Part shown: piece after piece, positions 40,622-49,236 of the stretch
Position numbering within the stretch: position 1 is the first letter of the stretch
How the letters are laid out: each line of letters starts with the position of its first letter
Assembly: GCA_900554215.1 (NCBI GenBank)
Contig: USGG01000007.1
Coordinates: 1-52,991 of the forward strand
Direction: 5' to 3'
From: an uncultured Megasphaera sp.
Lineage (GTDB): Bacteria; Bacillota; Negativicutes; Veillonellales; Megasphaeraceae
DNA: 52,991 nt
Made by a program: the position numbers and the translations under genes
Notes under the pieces: model-generated
Databases searched by the model: none
Told to the model about the DNA's origin: nothing
The model's input: the letters and a program-made list of their open reading frames with translations, nothing else

Positions 40622-41724
40622 ATATACCAATTATTGCACCATACTCACAACGGAGAAGTATTGTGAATTGGCTTTATCCACGGGTTATAAGATCGATAAA
40701 AGATGAACGAGAAAAATATAAATTTGCAGGAATTTCTTCTCTTGAAGAAGTGAATACCAATTATCCTATTATTTATAAGATTAGCCCTGATGCATTATCT
40801 GAAATTAGAGAAGGAGATATACTAAGGCTTTGTCCTGACGGGACAATTCAAAAAGTCTTTGAATTTATCTCGGACCAAAATGTATTATTTATTACAGAAA
40901 GATGTAATTCTCAGTGCATAATGTGTCCGCAACCACAAGCCCCATATGATTATTCTGACGATGCCATGAAAATTTTACAATGTATTCCTAAAAAAGCTCT
41001 GCGTAAAATTTGTTTATCAGGAGGAGAGCCAACACTAGGTGAAAAGATTTTTGATATTTTGAAGAAGCTAAATAATTTCTCTAATGTTGAACCTATTATA
41101 TTAACAAATGGAAGAAAATTTAGTGATAAAGAATTTACGAAAACGTTTATTAAAAATGCACCTTTTAACATGGTGTATGCAATACCTTTATACTCGTCTG
41201 TTCCATCAATACATGATGATATTGTAGGGGTGCGTGGAGCCTTTAGAGAAACCATTTCAGGAATCTATAACTTAACAAGATTTAGGGTTCCCATTGAAAT
41301 TAGAGTGGTAATGATTAAACAGAATGCATTTAATTTACCTGCTTTAGCAGAGTTTATTGGATGGAATTTGCCAATGGCTGTTCATGTTGCTTTTATGGGA
41401 ATGGAAGTTTATGGGCGAGCTTGTAGTAATTCATCTAATATCTGGATAGAACCTCTTGAATATATGAAAAGTTTAGCAAAAGCAGTAAAAATTTTAGATT
41501 ATCGAAATATTAATGTATCAATATATAATTTACCGGTATGTTTATTATCAAATAACTTGAGAAAATATAATCAATTTAGTATATCGAAATGGAAACAAGG
41601 ATATATTGAACAGTGTAAAGAGTGTTTGATGAAGAAGAGTTGTAATGGATTTTTTACAACATCTGAAATAATACCGAGAGGAATTCATCCAATCATTAAT
41701 AAGTGCGAAGATATATTATGCTAA
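40588..41724 (+). CDS. hxsC: HxsC, second radical SAM maturase of the His-Xaa-Ser system
   Basis: Radical SAM enzyme of 378 residues. The motif C106-NSQ-C110-IM-C113 in ITERCNSQCIMCPQPQ and LSGGEPTLGEK (GGE motif) are clear. The C-terminus carries additional cysteines (QCKECLMKKSCNGFF and CEDILC), which may bind an auxiliary cluster. An N-terminal segment of about 100 residues before the SAM motif is family-specific. I start it at the ATG 40588, seven bases after GGAGG; a GTG at 40582 is too close to that site. It overlaps hxsB by 34 bases. Paired with HxsB, it suggests two different radical steps on one precursor. Confidence 0.88.
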   Translation: MWQTKGIARNIDIPIIAPYSQRRSIVNWLYPRVIRSIKDEREKYKFAGISSLEEVNTNYPIIYKISPDALSEIREGDILRLCPDGTIQKVFEFISDQNVLFITERCNSQCIMCPQPQAPYDYSDDAMKILQCIPKKALRKICLSGGEPTLGEKIFDILKKLNNFSNVEPIILTNGRKFSDKEFTKTFIKNAPFNMVYAIPLYSSVPSIHDDIVGVRGAFRETISGIYNLTRFRVPIEIRVVMIKQNAFNLPALAEFIGWNLPMAVHVAFMGMEVYGRACSNSSNIWIEPLEYMKSLAKAVKILDYRNINVSIYNLPVCLLSNNLRKYNQFSISKWKQGYIEQCKECLMKKSCNGFFTTSEIIPRGIHPIINKCEDILC

Positions 41725-41748
41725 CTTTGTTTACTAAAGTAATTTAAA

Positions 41749-41777
41749 ATATCTAGCAGATATGAGAAGATTTTTTT
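41749..41777 (+). terminator. Weak terminator-like element after hxsC
   Basis: ATATCT/AGATAT (6 bp) followed 13 bases later by a run of T residues. It is only a candidate. Confidence 0.35.
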
Positions 41778-41796
41778 CATAAAGATAGTGTGTGCA

Positions 41797-41825
41797 TTGA
41801 CAAGTTTTTTTTTACTTGTTAAAAT
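41797..41825 (+). promoter_or_regulatory. Promoter of the valS T-box transcript
   Basis: TTGACA (41797-41802), 17 bp, TAAAAT (41820-41825). Confidence 0.85.
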
Positions 41826-41839
41826 GAAGAACATAGTAA

Positions 41840-42083
41840 AAGCGATGAGCGGAAGAAGCTGCGTGGCGTTATGGCAGAGAGGTGCCGGATTGGTGCGAAG
41901 GCATTCATAACAAGGGCGGCGCGTCACCCGTGAGCCGGCAGGAGGAAAGGCCTGCACGGATTGCAGCCGTTATCTGCATGATGAAGGGGCTTCGGCCGAG
42001 CCGGGGCAATTTAGGTGGTACCGCGGAAGATACAGCGTTCTTTCGTCCTAAGGGAGCTTAGGATGAGAGGGCGCTCTTTTTTA
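41840..42083 (+). promoter_or_regulatory. Valine T-box riboswitch leader of valS
   Basis: A tRNA-sensing leader that couples valS expression to uncharged tRNA-Val. Stem I elements are visible (GCGATGAGCGGAAG near 41840, CAGAGAGGTGCC and TGGTGCGAAGGC for the distal part). The likely specifier codon is GTC at 41923-41925, followed by ACCCGTGAGCC. The T-box sequence AGGTGGTACCGCGG is at 42013-42026. A terminator follows (about 42035-42083): GCGTTCTTTCGTCCTAAG pairs with CTTAGGATGAGAGGGCGC before a T run. Uncharged tRNA should switch this to the antiterminator and allow valS transcription. Confidence 0.9.
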
Positions 42084-42103
42084 TGGTTACAGGAGGGTTT
42101 GCA

Positions 42104-44767
42104 ATGAAGTGGAACAAAGAAAGCTTAGGAACGTATTCGCCGAACGACATTGAAATGAAATGGTATGATTTCTGGGAACAAAACGGGTATTTCCATCAGG
42201 ATGCTGATCCGTCGAGAAAGCCGTTCAGCATCGTCATGCCGCCGCCGAACGTAACGGGGCAGCTTCACATGGGACATGCTCTGGACAATACGCTGCAGGA
42301 TATTCTCGTCCGCTTTAAACGAATGGAAGGATATAACGTGGCCTGGATTCCAGGGACAGACCATGCCGGCATCGCTACGCAGGTAAAGGTAGAGCAGCAG
42401 CTGGCAAAAGAAGAAGGAAAGACGCGCTACGATATTGGCCGCGAGGAATTTTTAAAACGCGTATGGGCTTGGAAGGAACAGTACGGCAATCGCATCGAAC
42501 AGCAGGTCCGCCGCCTCGGCTCGTCGTGCGACTGGAGCCGCAAGCGCTTTACCATGGACGACATCTGTGCTCGTGCCGTCCGGGAAGTATTCGTATCTTT
42601 CTATGAGAAAGGCCTGATTTATCAAGGGCAGCGCATTACGAATTGGTGCCCCCACTGCCATACGGCCTTGAGCGACATCGAAGTCGACCATTCGGACGTA
42701 CAGGGTCATTTGTGGTATGTCAAATATCCTGTTGTCGGTGAAGACGACTACATCATGATCGCTACGACCCGTCCGGAAACGATCATGGGCGATACGGCTG
42801 TTGCCGTAAACCCTGAAGATGAACGGATGAAGAAATTCATCGGCAAAAAGGTCATTATACCTCTCGTAAACCGCGAAGTTGAAGTTATTGCCGACGACTA
42901 CGTCGACATTGGATTTGGTACAGGCGCCGTAAAGATTACGCCGGCTCATGACCCGAATGACTTTGAAATGGGCCAGCGCCATAACCTGGAATCGATTATG
43001 ATCATGAACCTTGACGGCACGATGAATGCCGAAGCCGGCGCGAAATACGAAGGCATGACCCGCGAAGACTGCCGCAAAGCCGTCGTTGCCGATCTGGAAG
43101 AATTGGGACTTTTGGATCATGTTGAAGAATTGAATCACGCTGTCGGCCATTGCTCGCGCTGCAAGACGACTGTTGAACCGTTTTCAACGAAGCAGTGGTT
43201 CGTCAAGATGAAGCCTTTGACGACGGCAGCCTTAAAAGCCGTTGCCGACAAGGAAACGCAGTTTGTTCCCGACCGCTTCGTCAAGACCTACAACCACTGG
43301 CTGGAAGACGTCCATGACTGGTGTATTTCCCGTCAGCTCTGGTGGGGCCATCAGATTCCGGCCTGGTACTGCGACGACTGCGGTGAAACGTCGGTCAGCC
43401 GTACCGATTTGACGGAATGCCCGCACTGCCACAGCAAGCATATTCATCAGGACCCGGACGTTCTCGATACGTGGTTCAGCTCGGCCCTGTGGCCTTTTTC
43501 GACCATGGGCTGGCCTGATACGACGGAAGACATTAAGCAGTTCTTCCCGACGAGCGTCCTCGTAACGGGGTATGACATCATTTTCTTCTGGGTTGCCCGT
43601 ATGATGTTTACGACTTGCGAATTTATGAAGGATATTCCGTTCCGCCATGTATTCATCCACGGCCTCGTCCGCGACAGCCAGGGCCGCAAGATGAGCAAGT
43701 CTCTGGGCAACGGCATTGATCCCTTGGGCGTATGCGAAGAATACGGTGCCGACGCATTGCGCTTTACCTTGGTGACAGGCAATACACCGGGCAACGACAT
43801 GCGCTTCTACATGGAAAGGGTTGAAGCAAACCGCAACTTTGCCAACAAGATTTGGAATGCCTCGAAGTTTGTCATCATGAACCTTACGGACTATGACGAA
43901 ACGTTCGTACCGGCAGAAGACGACCTGACGCTGGCTGACCGTTGGATTCTCACGTCCTTTAACGACACGGTCCGCAAGGTTACAGCCGATTTCGATGCAT
44001 TTGAATTAGGCGATGCTGCTGACGCCGTATACAACTTCATTTGGAATTCCTACTGCGATTGGTATATCGAACTGGCTAAGCAGCGTTTGTACAAGTCTGA
44101 CGATGAACGGAGCAAACGGACGGTACAGTACGTCCTCGTATACGTCCTGACTCATACGCTGGAAATGCTCCATCCCTTTATGCCTTTTGTTACAGAGCAT
44201 TTATGGCAGCACCTGCCTCACGAAGGGGAAAGCCTTATCGTAGCCCCGTGGCCGCAGGCCCAGCCCCAATGGGATTTTGCTGCTGACGCTGCGACGATGA
44301 ATACGATTATGGAAGCTATCAAGGGCATCCGCAATATGCGCGCCGAATCGAACGTGCCCATGGGCAAGAAGGCCCCGGTCATCATGGCTCCTGCGACGGA
44401 CGATATGGCTAAGACGCTGAAGACCTACGAATCGTACTTCCATACGCTGGCCTTCGCTGACCACGTAACCTTGCTGGCTCCGGGCGAAGCGAAGCCGGAA
44501 AACGCCGTTGTGACAGTTGTGCCGGGGATTGAAGTGTATCTCCAGCTTAAGGATTTGATCGACGTCGAAAAAGAAACGGCCCGCGTCCATAAGGAACAGG
44601 AAAAGATGGCAAAAGAAATCGAACGCCTCAACAAAAAGCTGTCCAATCAGGGCTTCTTAGCCAAGGCGCCGGCAGACGTCGTAGAAAAGGAAAAGGCCAA
44701 GTTAGCCGATTACACGGAAAAGATGGCCGCCCTCACGAAGCGTCTGGAAGATTTGGCAAAACTCTAA
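42104..44767 (+). CDS. valS: Valyl-tRNA synthetase
   Basis: Class I synthetase of 887 residues that charges tRNA-Val. The HIGH motif appears as HMGH in PPPNVTGQLHMGHALDNT and the KMSKS motif in GRKMSKSLGNG. The large insertion between them is the editing domain that removes mischarged threonine (TTRPETIMGDTAVAVNPED). The C-terminal coiled coil (about 810-887) is the usual ValS tRNA arm. The start at 42104 is preceded by AGGAGGG; the upstream ATG at 42083 lies on the terminator tail. Expression is controlled by the T-box leader. folC follows 13 bases later. Confidence 0.96.
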   Translation: MKWNKESLGTYSPNDIEMKWYDFWEQNGYFHQDADPSRKPFSIVMPPPNVTGQLHMGHALDNTLQDILVRFKRMEGYNVAWIPGTDHAGIATQVKVEQQLAKEEGKTRYDIGREEFLKRVWAWKEQYGNRIEQQVRRLGSSCDWSRKRFTMDDICARAVREVFVSFYEKGLIYQGQRITNWCPHCHTALSDIEVDHSDVQGHLWYVKYPVVGEDDYIMIATTRPETIMGDTAVAVNPEDERMKKFIGKKVIIPLVNREVEVIADDYVDIGFGTGAVKITPAHDPNDFEMGQRHNLESIMIMNLDGTMNAEAGAKYEGMTREDCRKAVVADLEELGLLDHVEELNHAVGHCSRCKTTVEPFSTKQWFVKMKPLTTAALKAVADKETQFVPDRFVKTYNHWLEDVHDWCISRQLWWGHQIPAWYCDDCGETSVSRTDLTECPHCHSKHIHQDPDVLDTWFSSALWPFSTMGWPDTTEDIKQFFPTSVLVTGYDIIFFWVARMMFTTCEFMKDIPFRHVFIHGLVRDSQGRKMSKSLGNGIDPLGVCEEYGADALRFTLVTGNTPGNDMRFYMERVEANRNFANKIWNASKFVIMNLTDYDETFVPAEDDLTLADRWILTSFNDTVRKVTADFDAFELGDAADAVYNFIWNSYCDWYIELAKQRLYKSDDERSKRTVQYVLVYVLTHTLEMLHPFMPFVTEHLWQHLPHEGESLIVAPWPQAQPQWDFAADAATMNTIMEAIKGIRNMRAESNVPMGKKAPVIMAPATDDMAKTLKTYESYFHTLAFADHVTLLAPGEAKPENAVVTVVPGIEVYLQLKDLIDVEKETARVHKEQEKMAKEIERLNKKLSNQGFLAKAPADVVEKEKAKLADYTEKMAALTKRLEDLAKL

Positions 44768-44780
44768 AAGAAGGCATAGT

Positions 44781-46085
44781 ATGACCTACGAAGAAGCGAT
44801 CTATTATTTGGAACATGCCAGCCAATTCGGCATCCAAATGGGGCTCGGGCGTATTCGGGAACTCCTGAAGCGCCTGGACAATCCCCAGACGAAATATAAG
44901 ACCGTCCATGTGACGGGGACGAACGGCAAGGGTTCCGTTACGGCCATGATCGCCAGCGCCCTCTGCTGCGCCGGCATCCGGACGGGCCGGTACACGTCGC
45001 CTCATCTGGAAGACTATACGGAACGAATCCACGTCGATGGGGAAGATATAAGCCGAGGAGACTTCGTCGAAGCCGTATCCGTCGTGTCTCAGGCCGTCGA
45101 AGCGATGGTCGCAGACGGCGTGGAGCGGCCGACGGAATTTGAAATGATCACGGCAGCGGCGTTTTGGCATTTTGCTGAAGCCGGTGTGGAATATGCCGTT
45201 GTCGAAGTGGGCTTAGGCGGCCTTCTCGATTCGACGAACGTCATCGTGCCGGAAGTCTCAGTTATTACCAACGTGGCCATGGATCACATGAAATACTGCG
45301 GCAATACGATAGAAGAAATCGCCGTCCAGAAGGCCGGCATCATCAAAAAAGGCGTCCCCGTCGTCACGACGGCAGAAGAACCGGCCTTATCGGTCATCGC
45401 CCGCAAGGCCTATGAAATGAAAAGCCGCCTCTACGCCCTGGAACGCAGCTTCGATGTCGTAGGCAATGCCGGGCCGGCTGATCCGGCTGCCGGGCAGATG
45501 GTGACGGTAAGAGAGCGGTACGGCCGCGATATTACGGCGACGATTCCCCTCATGGGCAAGCACCAGCGCGTCAACTGCGCCGCCGCCGTCATGGCCCTGC
45601 TTCTCATTGCCAGCCATGAAAAGCGGCTGACCCGCACGGCTCTGGAACAGGGCTTGTCGCAGGTACGATGGCCGGGACGGTTTCAGGTGCTGCGTTGCGG
45701 CGGCGTGGACGTCGTCATCGACGGAGCCCACAACCCGGCCGGCATAGATACGTTCTGCAAGACCTACGACAACGTCTTCGGCAAGCGGAAGAGAGTGTTT
45801 CTCTTTTCCGTGCTGGCCGACAAGGATTACACTCACATGGTGCAGGAATTGTTCCATGAAGATGATTACGTCGTCTGCGCGCCGGCCCCGACGCCGCGGA
45901 CGGCGGACCCTCGGCAGATGGCGTCCATGCTGCCGTGCCGTGCCGACTGGGCCGACTCTCTGGACGCCGGGTTGGACAAGGCCTTTGCCTCCGTGAAGGA
46001 CGGAGAGGTCCTGTGCATTGTCGGCTCCCTGTATATCCAGGGCGACGTGCGGCGGTATTTGCGGAAGAACTATCGGCGGGAGTAA
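44781..46085 (+). CDS. folC: Folylpolyglutamate synthase / dihydrofolate synthase
   Basis: Enzyme of 434 residues in the Mur ligase family that adds glutamate to folates. The ATP-binding loop is VTGTNGKGSVTAMIASAL. YTSPHLEDYTERI and VEVGLGGLLDSTNV are FolC signatures, and VVIDGAHNPAGI marks the C-terminal domain. The valS-folC order is common in Firmicutes and places it in the same T-box-controlled transcript. Confidence 0.94.
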   Translation: MTYEEAIYYLEHASQFGIQMGLGRIRELLKRLDNPQTKYKTVHVTGTNGKGSVTAMIASALCCAGIRTGRYTSPHLEDYTERIHVDGEDISRGDFVEAVSVVSQAVEAMVADGVERPTEFEMITAAAFWHFAEAGVEYAVVEVGLGGLLDSTNVIVPEVSVITNVAMDHMKYCGNTIEEIAVQKAGIIKKGVPVVTTAEEPALSVIARKAYEMKSRLYALERSFDVVGNAGPADPAAGQMVTVRERYGRDITATIPLMGKHQRVNCAAAVMALLLIASHEKRLTRTALEQGLSQVRWPGRFQVLRCGGVDVVIDGAHNPAGIDTFCKTYDNVFGKRKRVFLFSVLADKDYTHMVQELFHEDDYVVCAPAPTPRTADPRQMASMLPCRADWADSLDAGLDKAFASVKDGEVLCIVGSLYIQGDVRRYLRKNYRRE

Positions 46086-46126
46086 GGGGACGATTTTGTC
46101 CGGCCCAGGTCGGAGCGCTCTAGACC

Positions 46127-46155
46127 CCTTGTGTTATTTTTAGTATAATACAAGG
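46127..46155 (+). promoter_or_regulatory. Candidate promoter/hairpin before the ligase-like gene
   Basis: A TATAAT (about 46142-46147) lies within an inverted repeat, CCTTGTGTTAT with ATAATACAAGG. It may be a promoter, a weak hairpin, or both. Confidence 0.4.
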
Positions 46156-46170
46156 CAAAGGAGCGATATA

Positions 46171-47451
46171 ATGAACCCCGTGATGAATCAATATAAGATG
46201 AGCAGTCCCGCAGAACGGGCACGCCTCCGCGTGGTGTATGCCCTTCTGGGGACTGTCTTTTTTATACCGGTCAATCTCATCGCCATGGAGATATGTCTGG
46301 CTCTGGCCGTCGTCTTTGCCGTCTGCAGCGGCTGGAAATACGGATTCGGCCCGGCGCCGTCCATTCCCCTGCTCGTGCCGGCGGCAGGCTTTTGCTTTGC
46401 GGCCCTGCTGTCCCTCGTCGGCTCGCCTCACGGGCTGATGGGATTTGCCTTTTATTGCTTTACCATCGTGCAGTACGCCTTATTGTATATGCTGGTTATT
46501 TTCTTCGTACGCGGCCAGGCTGAACGCCATCTGCTGCTGACGGGTCTGTTCGTCAGCGCCGCCGTGGTCTGTCTGTACGGTTTATACCAGTACGCCCACA
46601 TGCTGACGCTGGGAGAAGCGGCGTGGGTCGATAATTCGGCCTTTCCCCTCCTGCAGCGCCGTATGTATTCGACGCTGTACAATCCCAACTTGCTGTCGGC
46701 CTTTCTCCTCCTGATCATGGGAGCGGCGGCTTCGATGACTATCTGCACCGGCCATCGGTCGCACCGCTGGCTGTATGTCGCCTTATTTGCCGCCTTGTCC
46801 CTGTGCCTGATCCTGACGTATTCCCGCGGCGCATGGCTCAGCGCGGCGGCGCTGGTGCTGTTCTTCGGCTTTGTCTGGGATAAGCGGCTGTGGTCTTTAT
46901 TTCTTCTCGTGCCGCCGGTGCTGCTGTTTTACCGCGGCGGCGTAACGAACCGCCTTATGTCAATTTTTTCGTACAGCGAGGCCGATACGTCTGTGTCCAT
47001 GCGCTTGGATATGTGGAACGGCGCGCTGGAAATGCTGGGGGATCATCCTGTATTAGGCATCGGCTGGGGAGCCTTTAAATACATGTATCCCGTGTACAAC
47101 GAATTTGTCCAGCAGGCCGGCATTACGATTTATCACGCTCACAATATGTTTTTCAACATTGCGGCGGAAACAGGGCTGGCAGGATTTTTCTTCTTCCTGT
47201 GGTTTTTCCTGGGCTGCGGATGGTACGGCCTGAAGGCCTTGCAGAGCGGCGGTTTGTCTCATTTCGACCGGGCCATGGCCATGACGATGAGCGCTGCCGT
47301 CATATCGCAGGCCGTATGCGGGTTAGGCGATTATGATTTATTTAGTACCCAGATTTCACTTACTTTTTGGCTACTATGCGCTATATTTTCTAATATGTTC
47401 ATTGATACTCAAAAAAATAAGAAAAAAAGTTTGCGAAATAATTCACAATGA
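46171..47451 (+). CDS. O-antigen ligase-like (Wzy/WaaL) membrane protein
   Basis: Polytopic membrane protein of 426 residues with about eleven hydrophobic segments and one larger external loop. ILTYSRGAWLSAA in the middle and GIGWGAFKYMYP...YHAHNMFFNIAAETG near the C-terminus are the Wzy_C/O-antigen ligase signatures; the late His is likely part of the active site. It probably transfers or polymerises a surface glycan on an undecaprenyl carrier, which fits the nearby lipid A genes. AAAGGAG precedes the start. Its 3' end contains the Rex operator for the next gene. Confidence 0.85.
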   Translation: MNPVMNQYKMSSPAERARLRVVYALLGTVFFIPVNLIAMEICLALAVVFAVCSGWKYGFGPAPSIPLLVPAAGFCFAALLSLVGSPHGLMGFAFYCFTIVQYALLYMLVIFFVRGQAERHLLLTGLFVSAAVVCLYGLYQYAHMLTLGEAAWVDNSAFPLLQRRMYSTLYNPNLLSAFLLLIMGAAASMTICTGHRSHRWLYVALFAALSLCLILTYSRGAWLSAAALVLFFGFVWDKRLWSLFLLVPPVLLFYRGGVTNRLMSIFSYSEADTSVSMRLDMWNGALEMLGDHPVLGIGWGAFKYMYPVYNEFVQQAGITIYHAHNMFFNIAAETGLAGFFFFLWFFLGCGWYGLKALQSGGLSHFDRAMAMTMSAAVISQAVCGLGDYDLFSTQISLTFWLLCAIFSNMFIDTQKNKKKSLRNNSQ

Positions 47452-47459
47452 TATATAAT
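47431..47459 (+). promoter_or_regulatory. rex promoter with Rex box
   Basis: TTGCGAAATAATTCACAA (47431-47448) is an 18-bp near-palindrome matching the Rex consensus TTGTGAAATATTTCACAA. Its first six bases are the -35 box (TTGCGA), with TATAAT 17 bp later at 47454-47459. The operator lies in the last codons of the upstream gene. Rex is therefore likely to repress its own transcription when NADH is low. Confidence 0.8.
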
Positions 47460-47538
47460 ATTCGTATGGGTGTTATAAAGAATTATAATGGCGTGTTATA
47501 GCTGAAAAGAATAGATTGAAATTTGGGAGGATTTTTCT

Positions 47539-48177
47539 ATGAGACAAAAAAAGGCTATATCGGATGCCGTCATCGAAAGATTGCCCTTGTATTACAGAGA
47601 TTTATTGTTATTGCAAGATGCAGGGATTGATATTATATCATCCGAGAAATTAGGTGAACGGCTGGGCATTACGCCGGAACAAATCCGCAAGGATTTGACG
47701 TGTTTCGGCGCGTTTGGGAAGAAGGGCGTAGGGTATTACGTCAGCGAGCTGTGTCAGCAGATCGTGGAAATCATCGGGCTGCAGCAGCATTGGAAAATCG
47801 GCATTGCCGGCATCGGCCATCTGGGCTGGGCCTTGGCTAACTATAAGACCTTTGGACGCCTGGGATTCCGCACGGCCGGCCTGTTCGACGTCGACCATCG
47901 GATTATCGGACAGAACGTCGGCGGCGTCGTCGTCACGCCCATCGCCGACATGAAGGACGTCATTCGTAAGGAAGGCATTCAAATCGGCATCATTACGACG
48001 CCGGCTGCCGTTGCGCAGCAGGTAGCGGATCAAATGGTGGAAGCAGGTATTCAGGGGATTTTTTCCTTTGCCCCCCTGCGCCTCACCGTGCCGGATAATA
48101 TCTTCGTATTCCGCGAAGACCTGTCCATCGGCCTGAGCCGTATTTCCTATTATTTGACCAACAAAAAAGAGGACTGA
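47539..48177 (+). CDS. rex: Redox-sensing transcriptional repressor Rex
   Basis: NADH/NAD+ sensor of 212 residues that represses fermentation and redox genes when NADH is low. The N-terminal winged helix has the family signature GITPEQIRKDLTCFGAFGKK followed by GVGYYV, and the Rossmann domain has IGIAGIGHLGWALANY. The C-terminal swap helix (SRISYYLTNKKED) is present. It has a long leader (about 70 bases) with two GTGTTATA direct repeats (47470, 47493) and a GGGAGG site. Its own promoter carries a Rex box, so autoregulation is likely. Confidence 0.95.
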   Translation: MRQKKAISDAVIERLPLYYRDLLLLQDAGIDIISSEKLGERLGITPEQIRKDLTCFGAFGKKGVGYYVSELCQQIVEIIGLQQHWKIGIAGIGHLGWALANYKTFGRLGFRTAGLFDVDHRIIGQNVGGVVVTPIADMKDVIRKEGIQIGIITTPAAVAQQVADQMVEAGIQGIFSFAPLRLTVPDNIFVFREDLSIGLSRISYYLTNKKED

Positions 48178-48195
48178 TCGTTCTGCGGGAATGTA

Positions 48196-48228
48196 AGAGA
48201 GCCCGGCGCCGACGCGCCAGGCTCTTTT
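48196..48228 (+). terminator. rex terminator
   Basis: AGAGCC...GGCTCT arms with an inner GGCG/CGCC stem are followed by TTTT, between convergent genes. Confidence 0.75.
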
Positions 48229-48241
48229 GATATATGTTAGA

Positions 48242-49042
48242 TTAATTTGTTTCGCTTTCGCCTAATCCCAGGTCCTCGCGATAGGCCTGCGAGGCCTGGC
48301 TGGCAGAGATATAGCCCTGCTCGGCCATGAGGGCCAGGACGACTTGCTGCCGCTTGCGGGCGGCGTCGTAGTTTTCCAGGGGATTGTAATAGGTCGGAGC
48401 CTGCAGCAGTCCGGCCAGCATAGACGATTGGGCCAGGCGCAGCTCGTCGGGTTCGATGCCGTAGTAGGTGCGGCACGCTTCGTAGAGGCCCGTGGCGTTG
48501 GCGCCGAAGTACGCCGTATTCAGATAGATTTCCAATATGTCGTCCTTGCTGTAGTAATGCTCCAGCAGAAACGCCAGTATGACTTCCTGTACCTTGCGGC
48601 TCAGCGTTCGTTCGTGGGACAGAAATACGTTTTTGACGACCTGCTGGCTGATGGTGCTGCCGCCTTCTACGGTTTCGCCGGAATAGAGGTTGACTGCGGC
48701 GGCGCGGATGATGCCGATGGGATCGATGGCTCCGTGGCTGTAAAACCGCCGATCCTCCGTGGCGACGACGGCCTGGCGCAGGGACTGCGGTACAATGTTG
48801 ATGGACACGTACATGGGAATACGGGACATCTTGGCGTCCATGGCCTCTTCAAAGTGGAGATAGACGTAGGCCTTTTCTTCCAGCGGTTTCAGCGGCGTCA
48901 GCCAGGACGATATAAATGATGCCGGTGCGGAACGTTCCGTGCGGCCACCCGTATCCGGGCCGGAAATGAAGTCGGCGATCAGGTTCCAGGAACTGCAGGC
49001 GGCGAAGGCCAGCAAAAAGACGAGCAGTAATTTTTTCTTCAT
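48242..49042 (-). CDS. Monofunctional GT51 peptidoglycan glycosyltransferase
   Basis: Protein of 266 residues with an N-terminal hydrophobic segment (about 3-20) that either anchors it or acts as a signal; AACSS could also be a lipobox. The transglycosylase domain has VATEDRRFYSHGAIDPIG, whose first Glu is catalytic, GGSTISQQVVKN, and ILEIYLNTAYFGANATG. These are the GT51 motifs of bifunctional PBPs, but the transpeptidase domain is absent, so it would only polymerise glycan strands (MtgA-like). GGAGG precedes the start. Its divergent neighbour is lpxC. Confidence 0.9.
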   Translation of the reverse strand: MKKKLLLVFLLAFAACSSWNLIADFISGPDTGGRTERSAPASFISSWLTPLKPLEEKAYVYLHFEEAMDAKMSRIPMYVSINIVPQSLRQAVVATEDRRFYSHGAIDPIGIIRAAAVNLYSGETVEGGSTISQQVVKNVFLSHERTLSRKVQEVILAFLLEHYYSKDDILEIYLNTAYFGANATGLYEACRTYYGIEPDELRLAQSSMLAGLLQAPTYYNPLENYDAARKRQQVVLALMAEQGYISASQASQAYREDLGLGESETN

Positions 49043-49061
49043 AATACCTCCATGATTTCTT

Positions 49062-49067
49062 ATTATA
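49062..49067 (-). promoter_or_regulatory. -10 box of the GT51 gene
   Basis: On the minus strand TATAAT lies about 20 bases before the start. A clear -35 box is not seen. Confidence 0.45.
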
Positions 49068-49153
49068 CCATAAGTCGGGCCGGACGAGGCAATACGGAGG
49101 CAGAAATACGGGGCCGAAAGGGCGGATCAGCGCGATTTCTGCGGCTGCGAGTA

Positions 49154-49183
49154 TTGGCAAGTCCCCTGGAAATAATGTATAAT
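49154..49183 (+). promoter_or_regulatory. lpxC promoter
   Basis: TTGGCA (49154-49159), 18 bp, TATAAT (49178-49183). The leader would be about 45 bases. Confidence 0.65.
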
Positions 49184-49236
49184 AATTTAGTATGGAAAAC
49201 TATGTTATTTCTAACAAGAGAAAGGAGGGCATATTT

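Larger units (their letters stand above)
38285..41760 (+). other. AT-rich accessory island carrying the hxs locus
   Basis: Base and codon use change abruptly after the nudC terminator: codons ending in A or T, such as AAA, GAA, TTT, ATT and AGA, dominate, whereas the flanking core genes favour G/C-ending codons. The change back occurs before the valS T-box promoter at 41797. No integrase, tRNA attachment site or transposase is visible at either end, so the likely route is horizontal transfer without a recognisable mobile element. Confidence 0.7.

Noticed and set aside
42083..42103. Upstream ATG as the valS start
   Set aside because: It sits on the T-box terminator tail without a ribosome binding site; the ATG at 42104 has AGGAGGG upstream.
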